A stretch of 64,000 nucleotides of DNA, taken from Brumimicrobium sp041655765. Its GTDB lineage: Bacteria > Bacteroidota > Bacteroidia > Flavobacteriales_D > Crocinitomicaceae. This document shows, one piece after another, positions 34,435 through 45,000 of the stretch. The stretch's first letter is position 1, and each line of letters starts with the position of its first letter. Made by a program: the position numbers and the translations under genes. Where the stretch lies: the NCBI GenBank assembly GCA_041655765.1, contig JBBAEU010000001.1, positions 62,001 through 126,000 of the forward strand, in the 5' to 3' direction. The notes under the pieces are model-generated. The model did no database searches. It worked only from the letters and a program-made list of their open reading frames with translations, and was not told the DNA's origin.

Positions 34435-35226
34435 TTAATTAAACTTTCTCGCTTTCTTTATATTTTCATAAGCCTCATTTATGTTTTGGAACTTCTCTTT
34501 TGCGCCTTTTTGATATTCTTCGCCCATTTGCGCTACTTTATCAGGATGATAGCGTAATGCCATTTTTCGATAGGCTTTCTTTATTTCTTCGTTTGTAGCA
34601 TCTTTTGTAACTCCAAGGATTTTATAATCACTGTCTGTGTCTTTTTGGAACATGCTACTCACACTTGTAAAGTCCATATTTGGAATGCCCATCATCTGAG
34701 CAATTTTTTGTAATGTATGCGTTTCAGCAGGAGAAACTGTTCCGTCAACCTTAGCAACACCAAATAAAAAGTGTAAAAGTTGAACGCGAACCTCAGGAGT
34801 TGTTCTCATGCGAACATCGTTACAAATTTGTTGAAGTGGAATTGTATTAGGTTGGTCAAGAAATGTTTTTAAACGTTGGAGGTGCTGATTGGTAAAACTA
34901 TTTCCAAATTGTTGTGTAAAGAAGGCTTTTACGTAGTTTAATTCAGACTTCATAACACGGTTGTCGGCTTTCATGATTACTGCAGATAGCGCGAGTAACA
35001 TTGTCTGAAAATCATATCGTTGAGTTTGTTGTTGATAGAAGTTGAAAATATCATGTGAAGAACGAAATTGTCTTCCTCCTTGTTGATTATTATTTATGTA
35101 TTGTGAGGCTCTAGCGAAATTATCAATAAACGCACCAAATAAAAAACCCATCAAACCGCCAAAAAAACTTCCATCAGTGAATAAAAGTCCTAATCCTAAT
35201 CCAATCCACTTGTTAAATCCTCTCAT
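34435..35226 (-). CDS. DjlA-like protein with TerB and DnaJ domains
   Basis: 263 aa. The N-terminus has a Gly-rich membrane segment (WIGLGLGLLFTDGSFFGGLMGFLFGAF). A TerB-like helical domain covers about 70-190, and a C-terminal J domain (about 198-263) carries the HPD motif in YRKMALRYHPDKVAQMG, so it can stimulate DnaK. The membrane anchor, TerB and J order is that of DjlA, a membrane-anchored DnaK co-chaperone. The gene is convergent with dinB, one base apart. Confidence 0.88.
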   Translation of the reverse strand: MRGFNKWIGLGLGLLFTDGSFFGGLMGFLFGAFIDNFARASQYINNNQQGGRQFRSSHDIFNFYQQQTQRYDFQTMLLALSAVIMKADNRVMKSELNYVKAFFTQQFGNSFTNQHLQRLKTFLDQPNTIPLQQICNDVRMRTTPEVRVQLLHFLFGVAKVDGTVSPAETHTLQKIAQMMGIPNMDFTSVSSMFQKDTDSDYKILGVTKDATNEEIKKAYRKMALRYHPDKVAQMGEEYQKGAKEKFQNINEAYENIKKARKFN

Positions 35227-35325
35227 ATATTATGTGGGGAAGTTGTTCTTCAGACCCATTTTTTGCTCAATGTTAATAAAATTTCAAGAGTGAAATTATA
35301 TTTCCACTCTCGAAATTAAGTTTTT

Positions 35326-37212
35326 TTATACCAACTCTATATTTCTATTCACAAAGTCAGTCAATTCCTCTCCTTTTAAAAGTCCTTGAGATAACCTTGC
35401 TAAATCTATGAGTTGCTTTGCTTTTATTACTTTTTGTTCGTCATCAGCCGATAAAACTTCAGATATTTTCGGGTGATTGCTATTGATAATCAAATTATAT
35501 GTTTCAGGGAAAGCACCATAAAAACCAGTACCGCCTAAAGATTGTTGTTCTTGCATTCGCCTAATAAATTCTGGTTGAGTAATAACAATCGGTGCGTCTT
35601 TTTCAGACATGCTTTCAAATTGGATTTTGAATTTATCTTTATCGATAATATCTTCAAGAACTGGTTTTAGTTTAGCTTGGTCTTCTTCAGATAGTTTTGA
35701 AGGAATTACTTCATCTTTCTGAATAAGATTTTCAAGCGTATCAGCATCTACTCTTGCAAAACTTACGTTTTCTAAAGTCATTTCCATTTTTTGAATCCAG
35801 TGCGAAGCTAACGGTCCGCTTAACTCTAAAACTTTATACCCTTTATCTTCTGCAGATTTGACAAAACTAAATTGTTCATCCTTATTGTTGGTGTATAGGA
35901 ATATTGTCTTTCCATCCTTATCTGTTTGCGAATCTTTTACTTCATTTAAAAATTCATCAGTAGTAAAATATTTTCCATTTGTAGTTTTTATCAAATGGAA
36001 ATCTTTGGCTTTATTAGCAAATTTATCATCGGATAACATTCCATATTCAGAAAAAATCTGAAGATCTTTCCATTTATCTTCAAAATCCTTTCTATTGTCT
36101 TTAAACATCTTTTTTAGTTTATCAGAAACCTTTTTTGTGATGTGAGCACTGATTTTCTTAACATTGCTGTCACTTTGTAAATAAGAACGAGAAACGTTTA
36201 ATGGAATATCAGGAGAATCAATCACGCCATGTAGAAGGGTTAAAAACTCAGGAACAATTTCTTCTACATTGTCAGTTATAAATACCTGATTGCTGTATAA
36301 ATTAATTTTATTTCGTTGAACTTCAACTTTTTCGTTGATTTTTGGGAAATATAAGATTCCTGTGAGATTAAATGGATAATCAACGTTCAAATGGATATGA
36401 AAAAGTGGGTCTTCAAAAGTCGATGGATACAGATCTCTATAAAAATCTCTATAATCTTCATCTTTCAAATCTACAGGAGATTTTGTCCATGCAGGTTCTG
36501 TGTTATTAATCTGATTTGGAACTTCTTTTGATATTTTTTTGATGTTTCCTTGCTCATCTTTCTCTCCACTTGGATCATCTTGCCATTCAGTTCGTGTACC
36601 AAAAATAACAGGAATCGGAAGGAACTTAGCATATTTGTTAAGAATGCCTCGAATTCTTGCATCTTCTAAAAACTCTTTGGATTCTTTTGAAATATGAAGG
36701 ATAATATCCGTTCCTCGATTTTCTCTGGTTGTCTCTTCAATTGTATATTCCGTTGTCCCGTCACTTGTCCATTTTACAGGTTTTGCATTTTTTGTGCTAC
36801 CCAATGTTATGATTTCAACTTTGTCTGCAACCATAAAAGCAGAGTAGAATCCAAGACCAAAGTGACCGATTATTGATTCTTTATTTTCTGAATCTTTATA
36901 TTTTTGAACAAACTCTTCTGCACCAGAAAAAGCGATTTGATTTATATATTTATCAACTTCTTCTTCAGTCATCCCAATCCCATAATCACGAATGGTTAAA
37001 GTTTTTTTATTTTTATCTAAAATGACTTCAACCCTCAATTCACCTAACTCTCCTTTATATTCGCCGTTTTTAGCTAAAAACTTTATTTTTTGTGATGCAT
37101 CAACAGCGTTGGAAACGAGTTCACGTAAAAAAATCTCGTGATCCGAGTATAAAAATTTCTTAATAATGGGGAAAATATCCTGTGTTTCTACACTTATATG
37201 TCCTTTCTTCAT
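35326..37212 (-). CDS. htpG: Chaperone HtpG (Hsp90)
   Basis: 628 aa from MKKGHISVETQDIFPIIKKF; the frame is open 39 bp further upstream but homologues start at this Met. GHKL ATPase motifs: FLRELVSNAVDAS, DYGIGMTEEEVDKYI, GHFGLGFYSAFMVADKVEI, and the middle-domain EFLTLLHGVIDSPDIPLNVSRSYLQ. It lacks a C-terminal MEEVD as expected for bacteria. No heat-shock operator is recognisable upstream. Confidence 0.95.
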   Translation of the reverse strand: MKKGHISVETQDIFPIIKKFLYSDHEIFLRELVSNAVDASQKIKFLAKNGEYKGELGELRVEVILDKNKKTLTIRDYGIGMTEEEVDKYINQIAFSGAEEFVQKYKDSENKESIIGHFGLGFYSAFMVADKVEIITLGSTKNAKPVKWTSDGTTEYTIEETTRENRGTDIILHISKESKEFLEDARIRGILNKYAKFLPIPVIFGTRTEWQDDPSGEKDEQGNIKKISKEVPNQINNTEPAWTKSPVDLKDEDYRDFYRDLYPSTFEDPLFHIHLNVDYPFNLTGILYFPKINEKVEVQRNKINLYSNQVFITDNVEEIVPEFLTLLHGVIDSPDIPLNVSRSYLQSDSNVKKISAHITKKVSDKLKKMFKDNRKDFEDKWKDLQIFSEYGMLSDDKFANKAKDFHLIKTTNGKYFTTDEFLNEVKDSQTDKDGKTIFLYTNNKDEQFSFVKSAEDKGYKVLELSGPLASHWIQKMEMTLENVSFARVDADTLENLIQKDEVIPSKLSEEDQAKLKPVLEDIIDKDKFKIQFESMSEKDAPIVITQPEFIRRMQEQQSLGGTGFYGAFPETYNLIINSNHPKISEVLSADDEQKVIKAKQLIDLARLSQGLLKGEELTDFVNRNIELV

Positions 37213-37330
37213 TGCATAAAAATTTAAGTCCGAAATCCATACCTCAATCACTATGCCATACGCTTTCCACTGTCAATTTGGCAATAAATCAAAAGAAAAT
37301 TGCGAAAAACAACGAATAAATGTCAGTTTT

Positions 37331-37894
37331 TTAACTAAACATATTAATAAACTCTTCTTGGATACTTACACCTTTGTCTTCGTTATACCATTTTTGCAGT
37401 GCTATTTTGATTGTTTCAAAATCTTCTTCATTTTTGGTAAGATTTTGATATAATGTTTGACATTCATCAGGTCGTGGTCCCCAAACATGTAAATCTTTTT
37501 CATTTTCGTCCCGAATCACCAGTTTTGGAATAGATTTACCACCATTTGTAAGATAGTTTTCAATCATAAATGGTTCTGTATCTCGTAAAACAATTTTTAA
37601 TTCAATGTTTGGATTGATTTGACTCAATAAATAGATAAATGGAACGCTATGCGCAGCATCTCCACACCAAGGTTCTGTAATAAGATACCAAGATTGCTTT
37701 TCTTTGATGCCTTTGATTATATCGACTAATTGAGGATTCAATTCTCCTTTTTTGAGCCATCTGTTTTGTCGATTATGATTTAACTTTAAATAATTAAAAT
37801 AATCTGGATTATCATAAGGTGGATTTGGAGAGGGGTTGTTTAAAATATTTTCGAATAATTGTAGGTATTCGTCCCATTTAATTATGTTTTTCAT
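37331..37894 (-). CDS. Thioredoxin-like protein with a single-Cys active site
   Basis: 187 aa. The thioredoxin-fold core starts at about 85: WYLITEPWCGDAAHSVPFIYLLSQ, where the usual CxxC is CGDA, with only one active-site Cys. The cis-Pro is in GGKSIPKLVIRDENE. There is no signal peptide, so it is cytoplasmic. Related flavobacterial proteins share WCGDA, so this is a family feature and not a mutation. Function unknown; a bacillithiol- or glutathione-like monothiol role is possible. Confidence 0.78.
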   Translation of the reverse strand: MKNIIKWDEYLQLFENILNNPSPNPPYDNPDYFNYLKLNHNRQNRWLKKGELNPQLVDIIKGIKEKQSWYLITEPWCGDAAHSVPFIYLLSQINPNIELKIVLRDTEPFMIENYLTNGGKSIPKLVIRDENEKDLHVWGPRPDECQTLYQNLTKNEEDFETIKIALQKWYNEDKGVSIQEEFINMFS

Positions 37895-38150
37895 ATTATT
37901 TTAAATTTTACTTTTATTATGAATCTAACAACTTAAACACTTGTCTGCAAAGAAATGTTTATAATCGCATTTGTATTGTAACATTAGATACTTAAACAGA
38001 TTTATCAACTCCATTGAATTCATGAAATTTAGTTTTAAAACTATTTTTAAAAAAAATAAATAAAATTGGCAACCGAGGAAAAGTTTCAGCGTCATATTTA
38101 TATAATTATTAGATTGTTAAAGAAAAGAGCATATCTTTTCATTTCTTGAT

Positions 38151-38158
38151 TAAATTTG
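38151..38158 (+). promoter_or_regulatory. Predicted -7 element of the giant PKD protein gene
   Basis: TAAATTTG matches TAnnTTTG, 19 bp before the ATG at 38178. No TTG at the normal spacing. Confidence 0.35.
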
Positions 38159-38177
38159 TATTATTTTTAAAAAAGAG

Positions 38178-41100
38178 ATGAAGCCTTATTTTAATTTTTC
38201 ACTTATGGAAAAGAAACATTACATATTATTTTTAAGTATAATTTTATCCCTTTCCTCAGGCGTGTTAGTTGCACAAAATCATGGAACCGAAAACAGTGAG
38301 AAATGGGAGTTTATTCGTTCCTTTTATGAAACTTATCCTGTCAATGAATTAATAAGAAATGAATCTCAGTGTGAGTTTTCTCTATTGTTTGATCAATATT
38401 CTGAAGCAGGGGAACTGGATAAAGACCTTCTACAAGAAAATTTTCAAAACATTATTAACGATTTAAAAACAACAGGACAATTAAATACTTCATATAGGTT
38501 ATATTCACCATTTGATGCAGAACATGAACATAATCTTATAAGAGAAAGAGCGTCGCAATTGGATTTTATATATATACCACAATCAGAGGATGACCATTCA
38601 AATGGTGATGGAAGTAATTTTACACGATCAACAGATTGTGTGAATGCAGACTTTGAATCTGCGGACTTTGGAGACTGGGAATTGTATTGGGCAAATAATG
38701 GCGGACCTGCAAATTTGGCCCTTGGAATTAATGATGGAGGTTTAAATTCTACAACTGGTCAACACGCAATTATGGGACCAGGTGCAGGAATGGATCCGAA
38801 TACAGGTAATAATGTTCCAAGGGTTTATCCGGGCGGAGGTGCATATTCGTTGCGTTTGGGTGATGAGGGAACAGGATGGAGAGCTGCCAAAGCAACTTAT
38901 ACATTTCTTGTAACACCACAAACAGAACTATTCTATTACCATTATGCTGTTGTTCTTCAGGATCAAGGTCACTCCCCTGCTGAACAGCCTTTTCTTGAAA
39001 TTCGTATGACCATTGATGGACTTGATGAAAGTTGTGGGTACTATTATCAAGCAGCTGCAGCAGGTGCAGCTGGATATGAAACATATAATCCAGGTGGAAT
39101 ATTCGGAACTCCAGTACGATATAAAAATTGGACAACCGTAAGTATCAATATGTCGCCATATATGGGGCAAGTTGCAACGGTTGAGTTTATTACTTCAGAT
39201 TGTGCACAAAGTGGGCATTATGGATACGCTTATATTGATGCTGAATGTTCAGCCTTACCAACTGTAGATAATTCTGTTTTGACTTGCCCAGAACCTGTTC
39301 AAACACTTTCAGCACCTCAAGGAGCTTCAAGTTATCTATGGAGTGGACCTGGAATTGTTGGACCAAGTGACCAACAGACGGTAGATGTGAATTTACCAGG
39401 TACATATCAAGTACAAGTTATCCCCGTTTCTGGAGCTATTTGTGGATATACGTTAGATATTGATGTAACTGAAAATATTGGAGAAGTTATTGCAGTTTTA
39501 GATGCTGAGCCAACACAGGTCTGTCAAGGACTCGCAATAGACTTTAGTAGCCAAGGTTCTACCTCAGATGCAAACGCAGGTCCTATAACATCTTATTCTT
39601 GGGATTTTGGAGATGGGAACACCTCTTCTGATGCTAACCCAAGCCATACTTATACAACTCCAGGAAATTATACTGTGGAATTAACATTAGGTTCTCAAAC
39701 GAATTGTCAGGACGTTGTTACACAAAATATAACAATCTTTCCTTTTCCAACAGCCGACTTTACAGCTGATGCAGTTTGTCAGGGTACAGTTACTTCTTTC
39801 CAAGACCAATCAACTATTGATTTGAATTATGGAGATGTAATTAACTCTTGGACGTGGGATTTTGGAGATGGAAATACGGGAACTGGTCAAAACCCAACCC
39901 ATACTTATATGAATGAAGGAATTTATGATGTTACTTTAACAATAGGAACGACAAGTGGTTGTACAGATGTTGTAACTATTCCTGTAGAAGTTTATCCAAA
40001 TCCTGTTCCTCAGTTTGTTTCAACCTCAGAATGTGAAGGAACTCAAAATGAATTTACGGATCAATCTACGGTAAGTAATCAATATACAACAAACCAAATT
40101 GTAAACTGGTCGTGGGCTTTTGGTGATGGAAACTCAGCTACAGGGCAAACACCTACAAATACGTACCCTAATGAAGGAGTTTATGCGGCAGAGCTGACTG
40201 TTACAACAGATAGAGGCTGTACGGCTTCCATTACAAACGATGTATTAGTTTATCCAAATCCAGTTGTTAGTTTCTTACCAACAGAGGTGTGTTTGGGAAT
40301 ACCTACACAGTTTACAGATGAAACTACCTTGAATAATTCAAATACACAAAATCAAATAATTGGATGGGATTGGGATTTTGGTGATGGTGTTACATCAAAT
40401 GTTCAAAATCCTCAACACACATACCTAACAGAAGGGATTTATAACGTTGAATTAACAATAACAACAGATAACGGCTGTATAATAACTGAGGTTATTCCTG
40501 TTACTGTTTTCCCAAACCCTGTTGCAGATTTTATAGTCGATGATGTTTGTTTAAATACGACTTCTGTGTTTACAGATTTATCGACAGTGAATCCAACCAA
40601 TGGAGACGCTATTGTTACTTGGACTTGGGATTTTGGGAATGGAGTTTCTAGCGGTAGTCCAACGCCAACACATACCTATGTGAATGAGAATGTTTATCAA
40701 GTAACTTTAACAGTTAAAACAAATAATGGATGTGTAGATTCAAAGATAAAACCAACAAAAGTATTCCCTAATCCTGTGCCTAATTTTACACCAACAGAAG
40801 TATGTTTTGGTGAGGTTACCGAATTTACAGATTTAAGTACAGTTAGCAATGCAAATACAAACAATAATATAATCAGTTGGGAATGGGATTTTGATAATGG
40901 TGATATTTCAAATGCACAAAATCCATCCTATAATTATCCGCAAGATGGTTTATACGATGTTGAACTAACTGTAACAACGGATAATAACTGTTCGACAAGT
41001 ACGATAATTCCTGTTTGGGTATTTCCACTTCCTGAAGCTAGTTTTACTGGTATTGATTTAGAGGGATGTTCTCCTGTTTGTCCTACGGTTACCTCTACGT

Positions 41101-41855
41101 CTGTTGTAAATAGTCCTGGACAAATTGTTAATTACGAATGGATATTGAGTAATGGACTGACTTATCAAGGTGCTAGCCCATCTTTTACTGATTGTTACCA
41201 AACAACTACAAGTGATGATATAACTTATGATGTTACTTTACACATAACAACTAATCACGGTTGTACTGCCGAGCATACTGAAACTAATTTTATTTCGGTT
41301 TATCACAATCCAGTAGCTAATTTCTATATGGATCCAGATGAAACGGATGTTACTGACCCAGTTATTGGTTTCTACAATCACTCTATGTACGCAGATTACT
41401 ATGAATGGGACATAGATTTTTACGGACAGTCATCTATTTTTGAGCCAGGTGAAATTACTTTTCCAAGCGAACCAAATAGATACGAGGCGCAATTAATTGC
41501 TTACACTAATTATGGTTGTACAGATACCATGAGACACGTTGTGGAAGTGCTAGACAATGTTATTTTTTACGTGCCAAATACCTTTACTCCCGATAATGAT
41601 GATTATAACGAAGTTTTCTTACCAATTTTTACACATGGTATAGATTTGGAAAGAGGATATACATTGCTTATCTTTAATCGTTGGGGAGAACTCATATTTG
41701 AATCACATGATACCCAAGTTGGTTGGAATGGAACATACGGTGTTAATAGCTCAAGAATTGTAAAAGAAGGAACCTACATCTGGAAAATTACGTTTAAAGA
41801 AACAATGAGTGACAAACATCATACTTATGTTGGCCACGTTAATTTGTTGAGATAA
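38178..41855 (+). CDS. Giant PKD-repeat surface protein with type B T9SS sorting domain
   Basis: 1225 aa. The signal peptide is MEKKHYILFLSIILSLSSGVLVAQ, starting at an in-frame ATG at 38205; the ATG at 38178 is nine codons earlier and either may be used. Residues about 155-355 form a jelly-roll-like domain (NADFESADFGDWELYW). About seven tandem PKD domains follow (cores SYSWDFGDG, SWTWDFGDG, NWSWAFGDG, GWDWDFGDG, TWTWDFGNG, SWEWDFDNG, then degenerate NYEWILSNG). The C-terminus is a gliding-motility-type CHU_C domain (VIFYVPNTFTPDNDDYNEVFLP ... GTYIWKITFKE), the type B T9SS export signal. Probably a surface adhesin; ligand unknown. The next gene encodes a related protein. Confidence 0.88.
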   Translation: MKPYFNFSLMEKKHYILFLSIILSLSSGVLVAQNHGTENSEKWEFIRSFYETYPVNELIRNESQCEFSLLFDQYSEAGELDKDLLQENFQNIINDLKTTGQLNTSYRLYSPFDAEHEHNLIRERASQLDFIYIPQSEDDHSNGDGSNFTRSTDCVNADFESADFGDWELYWANNGGPANLALGINDGGLNSTTGQHAIMGPGAGMDPNTGNNVPRVYPGGGAYSLRLGDEGTGWRAAKATYTFLVTPQTELFYYHYAVVLQDQGHSPAEQPFLEIRMTIDGLDESCGYYYQAAAAGAAGYETYNPGGIFGTPVRYKNWTTVSINMSPYMGQVATVEFITSDCAQSGHYGYAYIDAECSALPTVDNSVLTCPEPVQTLSAPQGASSYLWSGPGIVGPSDQQTVDVNLPGTYQVQVIPVSGAICGYTLDIDVTENIGEVIAVLDAEPTQVCQGLAIDFSSQGSTSDANAGPITSYSWDFGDGNTSSDANPSHTYTTPGNYTVELTLGSQTNCQDVVTQNITIFPFPTADFTADAVCQGTVTSFQDQSTIDLNYGDVINSWTWDFGDGNTGTGQNPTHTYMNEGIYDVTLTIGTTSGCTDVVTIPVEVYPNPVPQFVSTSECEGTQNEFTDQSTVSNQYTTNQIVNWSWAFGDGNSATGQTPTNTYPNEGVYAAELTVTTDRGCTASITNDVLVYPNPVVSFLPTEVCLGIPTQFTDETTLNNSNTQNQIIGWDWDFGDGVTSNVQNPQHTYLTEGIYNVELTITTDNGCIITEVIPVTVFPNPVADFIVDDVCLNTTSVFTDLSTVNPTNGDAIVTWTWDFGNGVSSGSPTPTHTYVNENVYQVTLTVKTNNGCVDSKIKPTKVFPNPVPNFTPTEVCFGEVTEFTDLSTVSNANTNNNIISWEWDFDNGDISNAQNPSYNYPQDGLYDVELTVTTDNNCSTSTIIPVWVFPLPEASFTGIDLEGCSPVCPTVTSTSVVNSPGQIVNYEWILSNGLTYQGASPSFTDCYQTTTSDDITYDVTLHITTNHGCTAEHTETNFISVYHNPVANFYMDPDETDVTDPVIGFYNHSMYADYYEWDIDFYGQSSIFEPGEITFPSEPNRYEAQLIAYTNYGCTDTMRHVVEVLDNVIFYVPNTFTPDNDDYNEVFLPIFTHGIDLERGYTLLIFNRWGELIFESHDTQVGWNGTYGVNSSRIVKEGTYIWKITFKETMSDKHHTYVGHVNLLR

Positions 41856-41888
41856 CTTGCTGAGACAATTTTAAAATTATTTATAATT

Positions 41889-41903
41889 ACTCCCTCAGGG
41901 AGT
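41889..41903 (+). terminator. Short GC-rich hairpin after the first PKD gene
   Basis: ACTCCC and GGGAGT pair around a TCA loop. Only a weak T-tract follows, so termination is uncertain. Confidence 0.3.
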
Positions 41904-42099
41904 TTCATACACTAACAGGCAAAATATAACTTACTATTATAAGAAAACTTGTATATTTAATTGTACTAATAAATGGTTCGTTTTTTGCACAAAACTTTAA
42001 TTTAGTGGCCATTCGTCCTCATTAGGAGGAGATTGTTACGAACTAACACAAGCAGTCAATGCCCAATCAGGATGTATTTGGTATAATCAACAAATTAAC

Positions 42100-45000
42100 T
42101 TGAATGATGATTTTGATATCCGTTTTGAACTGAATTTTGGTAGTAATGTTGACGGAGCAGATGGTATGGCATTTGTTTTTCAAACTGCAGGTCCATATTT
42201 CCTTGGCGGAACGGGAGGAGGAATGGGGTATCAGGGTATCATTCCTTCATTGGGAATTGAGTTTGACACTTATCACAATGTTACTTCTTCTGACCTAATA
42301 GCGGATCATATTGCCATATCAAGAGACGGGAATACAAACCATGCAAGTCCATCTAACTTCGCAGGACCTGTTCAAGCTAACCCTCTTCAAGCAAATGTTA
42401 AGGATGGAAACAATCATAATGTTCGTGTAAAATGGAATGCAACAATCCAAGAAATTACAGTTTATTTCGATTGCCAAGAAAGATTGTCTTATTCTGGCGA
42501 TATCATTAACGAAATCTTTGGAGGTGACCCGATGGTGTATTGGGGCTTAACAGCAAGTACTGGTGGACTTAACAATTCTCACCGTGTATGTATTAGTCAA
42601 AATGTTATGGGATTAGCAAAGGAAGTAAAAACATGTGGAAACGGATCTTCCATTTTGGTTCCTCATATTCTAGATGGAACAGATTACACTTGGACACCAA
42701 CTACAGGGCTAGATGACCCAAACACTATGATACCTAATGCATCTCCTACTTCAAATACAACTTATATTGTTTCTTACTTGGATGACTGTTTTTTCCCAGT
42801 GAGTGATACAATACACCTAAATGTTGATGGATTTGGTGTTGATATTTCTCCTGATGTTGAGATTTGTGAAGGAGAAGTAGCAAACTTATTTGTAGATGCA
42901 CCTGATGCATTTGAAATTTTTTGGGAACCACATGCTACTTTAGACGATAGTGATGTTCTTAATCCTATTGCAACACCAACAATAACAACAACATATTTGG
43001 TTCATACAAAATTTCTGTCTGGAGATAATCTGGTTATTAACGGTGATTTTGAAAGTGGAGATGTTGGTTTTTCTTCTGATTATTATAGTGTTCCAGCGAT
43101 TGGAACATTGGGTGGCCAAGGTTTTTATTCTGTTGCAACCTCCATTCTTAATGGTTGGTGGGTAGGTTGTACAGATCATACAAATGGACTCGGAAATATG
43201 TTGATTGTTGACGCAGCATCTGGAACAAATGCTATTCCTATAGGTGCAAATGTATGGTGTCAAACGATTAATGTTCAGCCTAATACTGATTACGCCTTTA
43301 CAACATGGATGGCAAATTTGAATGGAGAAACACCCTCAACGCTCGGTTTTTACATTAATGGAATGCAAGTTGGTCAGCCCCAAGCTACACAAGCAGGTTC
43401 ATGTAATTGGGAAGAATTTTATGTGGTTTGGAATTCTGGTGCCAATACAATTGCAAATATTTGTATTTCAGAAGAATCGGGTGTTGTAAATGGAAATGAT
43501 TTTGCACTTGACGATATTTCATTTTACGAAATCTGTGAAGAAATTAATGAAGTTGAAGTCACAGTTAATTATGCTCCAAATGCTACAATTGGAGGAACTC
43601 CAGAAGGTTGTTACGGTGTAGATTTACCAGAAGTTATTTTTACAGGAGTTGGGGGAGAAGCTCCATATACGTTCACGTACACGATTGATGGTGGAGCAAA
43701 CCAAACTATTTCATCGTTGCCGAATGAAAGCACGGTTATACTTCCTATTTCAAACTTAACTCCTGGGGTTTATCTGTTCCAGCTAGTTTCTGTAGAAGGT
43801 GCAAATGGTTCTTCTTGTATTCAACCGCAAACAGGAACAGTTGAGATTTTGATTGATCCTTTACCAATTGCCGATTTTATAATTGAAAATGGATGTGTAA
43901 AGGCTGATGTTCCAATCCAAAATACTTCTTCAGTTTCTTCAGAAAATAATGCTAATATTAACCAATACGAATGGGATTTCGGAGATGGTTATCAAACTTC
44001 AAGCCAGCAAAATCCAATCCCTTCATTTAATGATGAAGGTCTATATGATATCCGATTAATTGTTACTACAAATCATGGTTGTAAAGACACCATTACACAA
44101 CAAATTGAAATTTATCCATTGCCTGTGGTTGATTTCTCTGCCAATGAAGTGTGTTTAGACTTTTTTACAGAGTTTAATAATCAATCAACAATTAACATAG
44201 GTACTGGTATAGCTGCAAGTTTTATAGAAAATTGGACGTGGAACTTTGCGGATGGAAATTCCAGTTCACTTCCTAATCCTACGCATACTTACGGTGCCGA
44301 TGGCGTTTATGATGTTGAATTAATGGTAGAATCGAATCATGGTTGTATTTCAAGTATTGTTAAACCTGTCATCGTTTATCCGAAACCTATCGTATCTTTT
44401 ACAGGAACTGATATTTCAGGGTGTTCACCAATTTGCCCACTGATACATTCTACCTCAACTGTAAATCAACCTTCTCATATTATAGATTACACATGGAATT
44501 TTGGAGATGGTACTTCAATGAGTGGAAGTCAAATTTCAATCGAAGATTGTTTTTATAACAACTCTTCTTCAACATTATGGTATGATGTGGAATTAATCGT
44601 AACGACGGACAAAGGTTGCACGGATAGTCACATCGAAAACAATTTTATTGAAGTTTTTCACAATCCTGTTGCTGATTTTTATTATACACCTGACACAATA
44701 ACAGTCATGAATCCTGAAGTGAACCTCATTAATACTTCATCAAAAGCTGATTATTACCAGTGGACCTCTTCTTATCAAGGGTTCTATCAAGGTGGACAGA
44801 CAAGTCCAGTAGTTGAGCTTCCACAAACGCCAGGCTCTTACGAGTTTTCACTTTTTGCCTATACAAATGAAGGGTGTATGGACTCAATTTCAAAAGTATT
44901 TAGGATGTTAGATGAGGTGATATTTTATGTACCTAATACTTTTACCCCCGACGCAGATCATGTGAATGAGATTTTTAAACCAACATTTTCATCTGGATAT

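Noticed and set aside
37213..37330. Sigma-70-like TTGACA upstream of htpG
   Set aside because: The primary sigma factor of this group uses TTG/TAnnTTTG; the spacing to a poor TAGTGA box looks like chance.
39480..41060. Regularly repeated sequence of about 255-270 bp
   Set aside because: Explained as the tandem PKD domains of the 38178 protein, not a separate DNA repeat or CRISPR array.
41990..42010. Programmed frameshift site in the lectin-PKD gene
   Set aside because: No X-XXY-YYZ slippery heptamer is present in the right frame; a simple one-base deletion is the better explanation.
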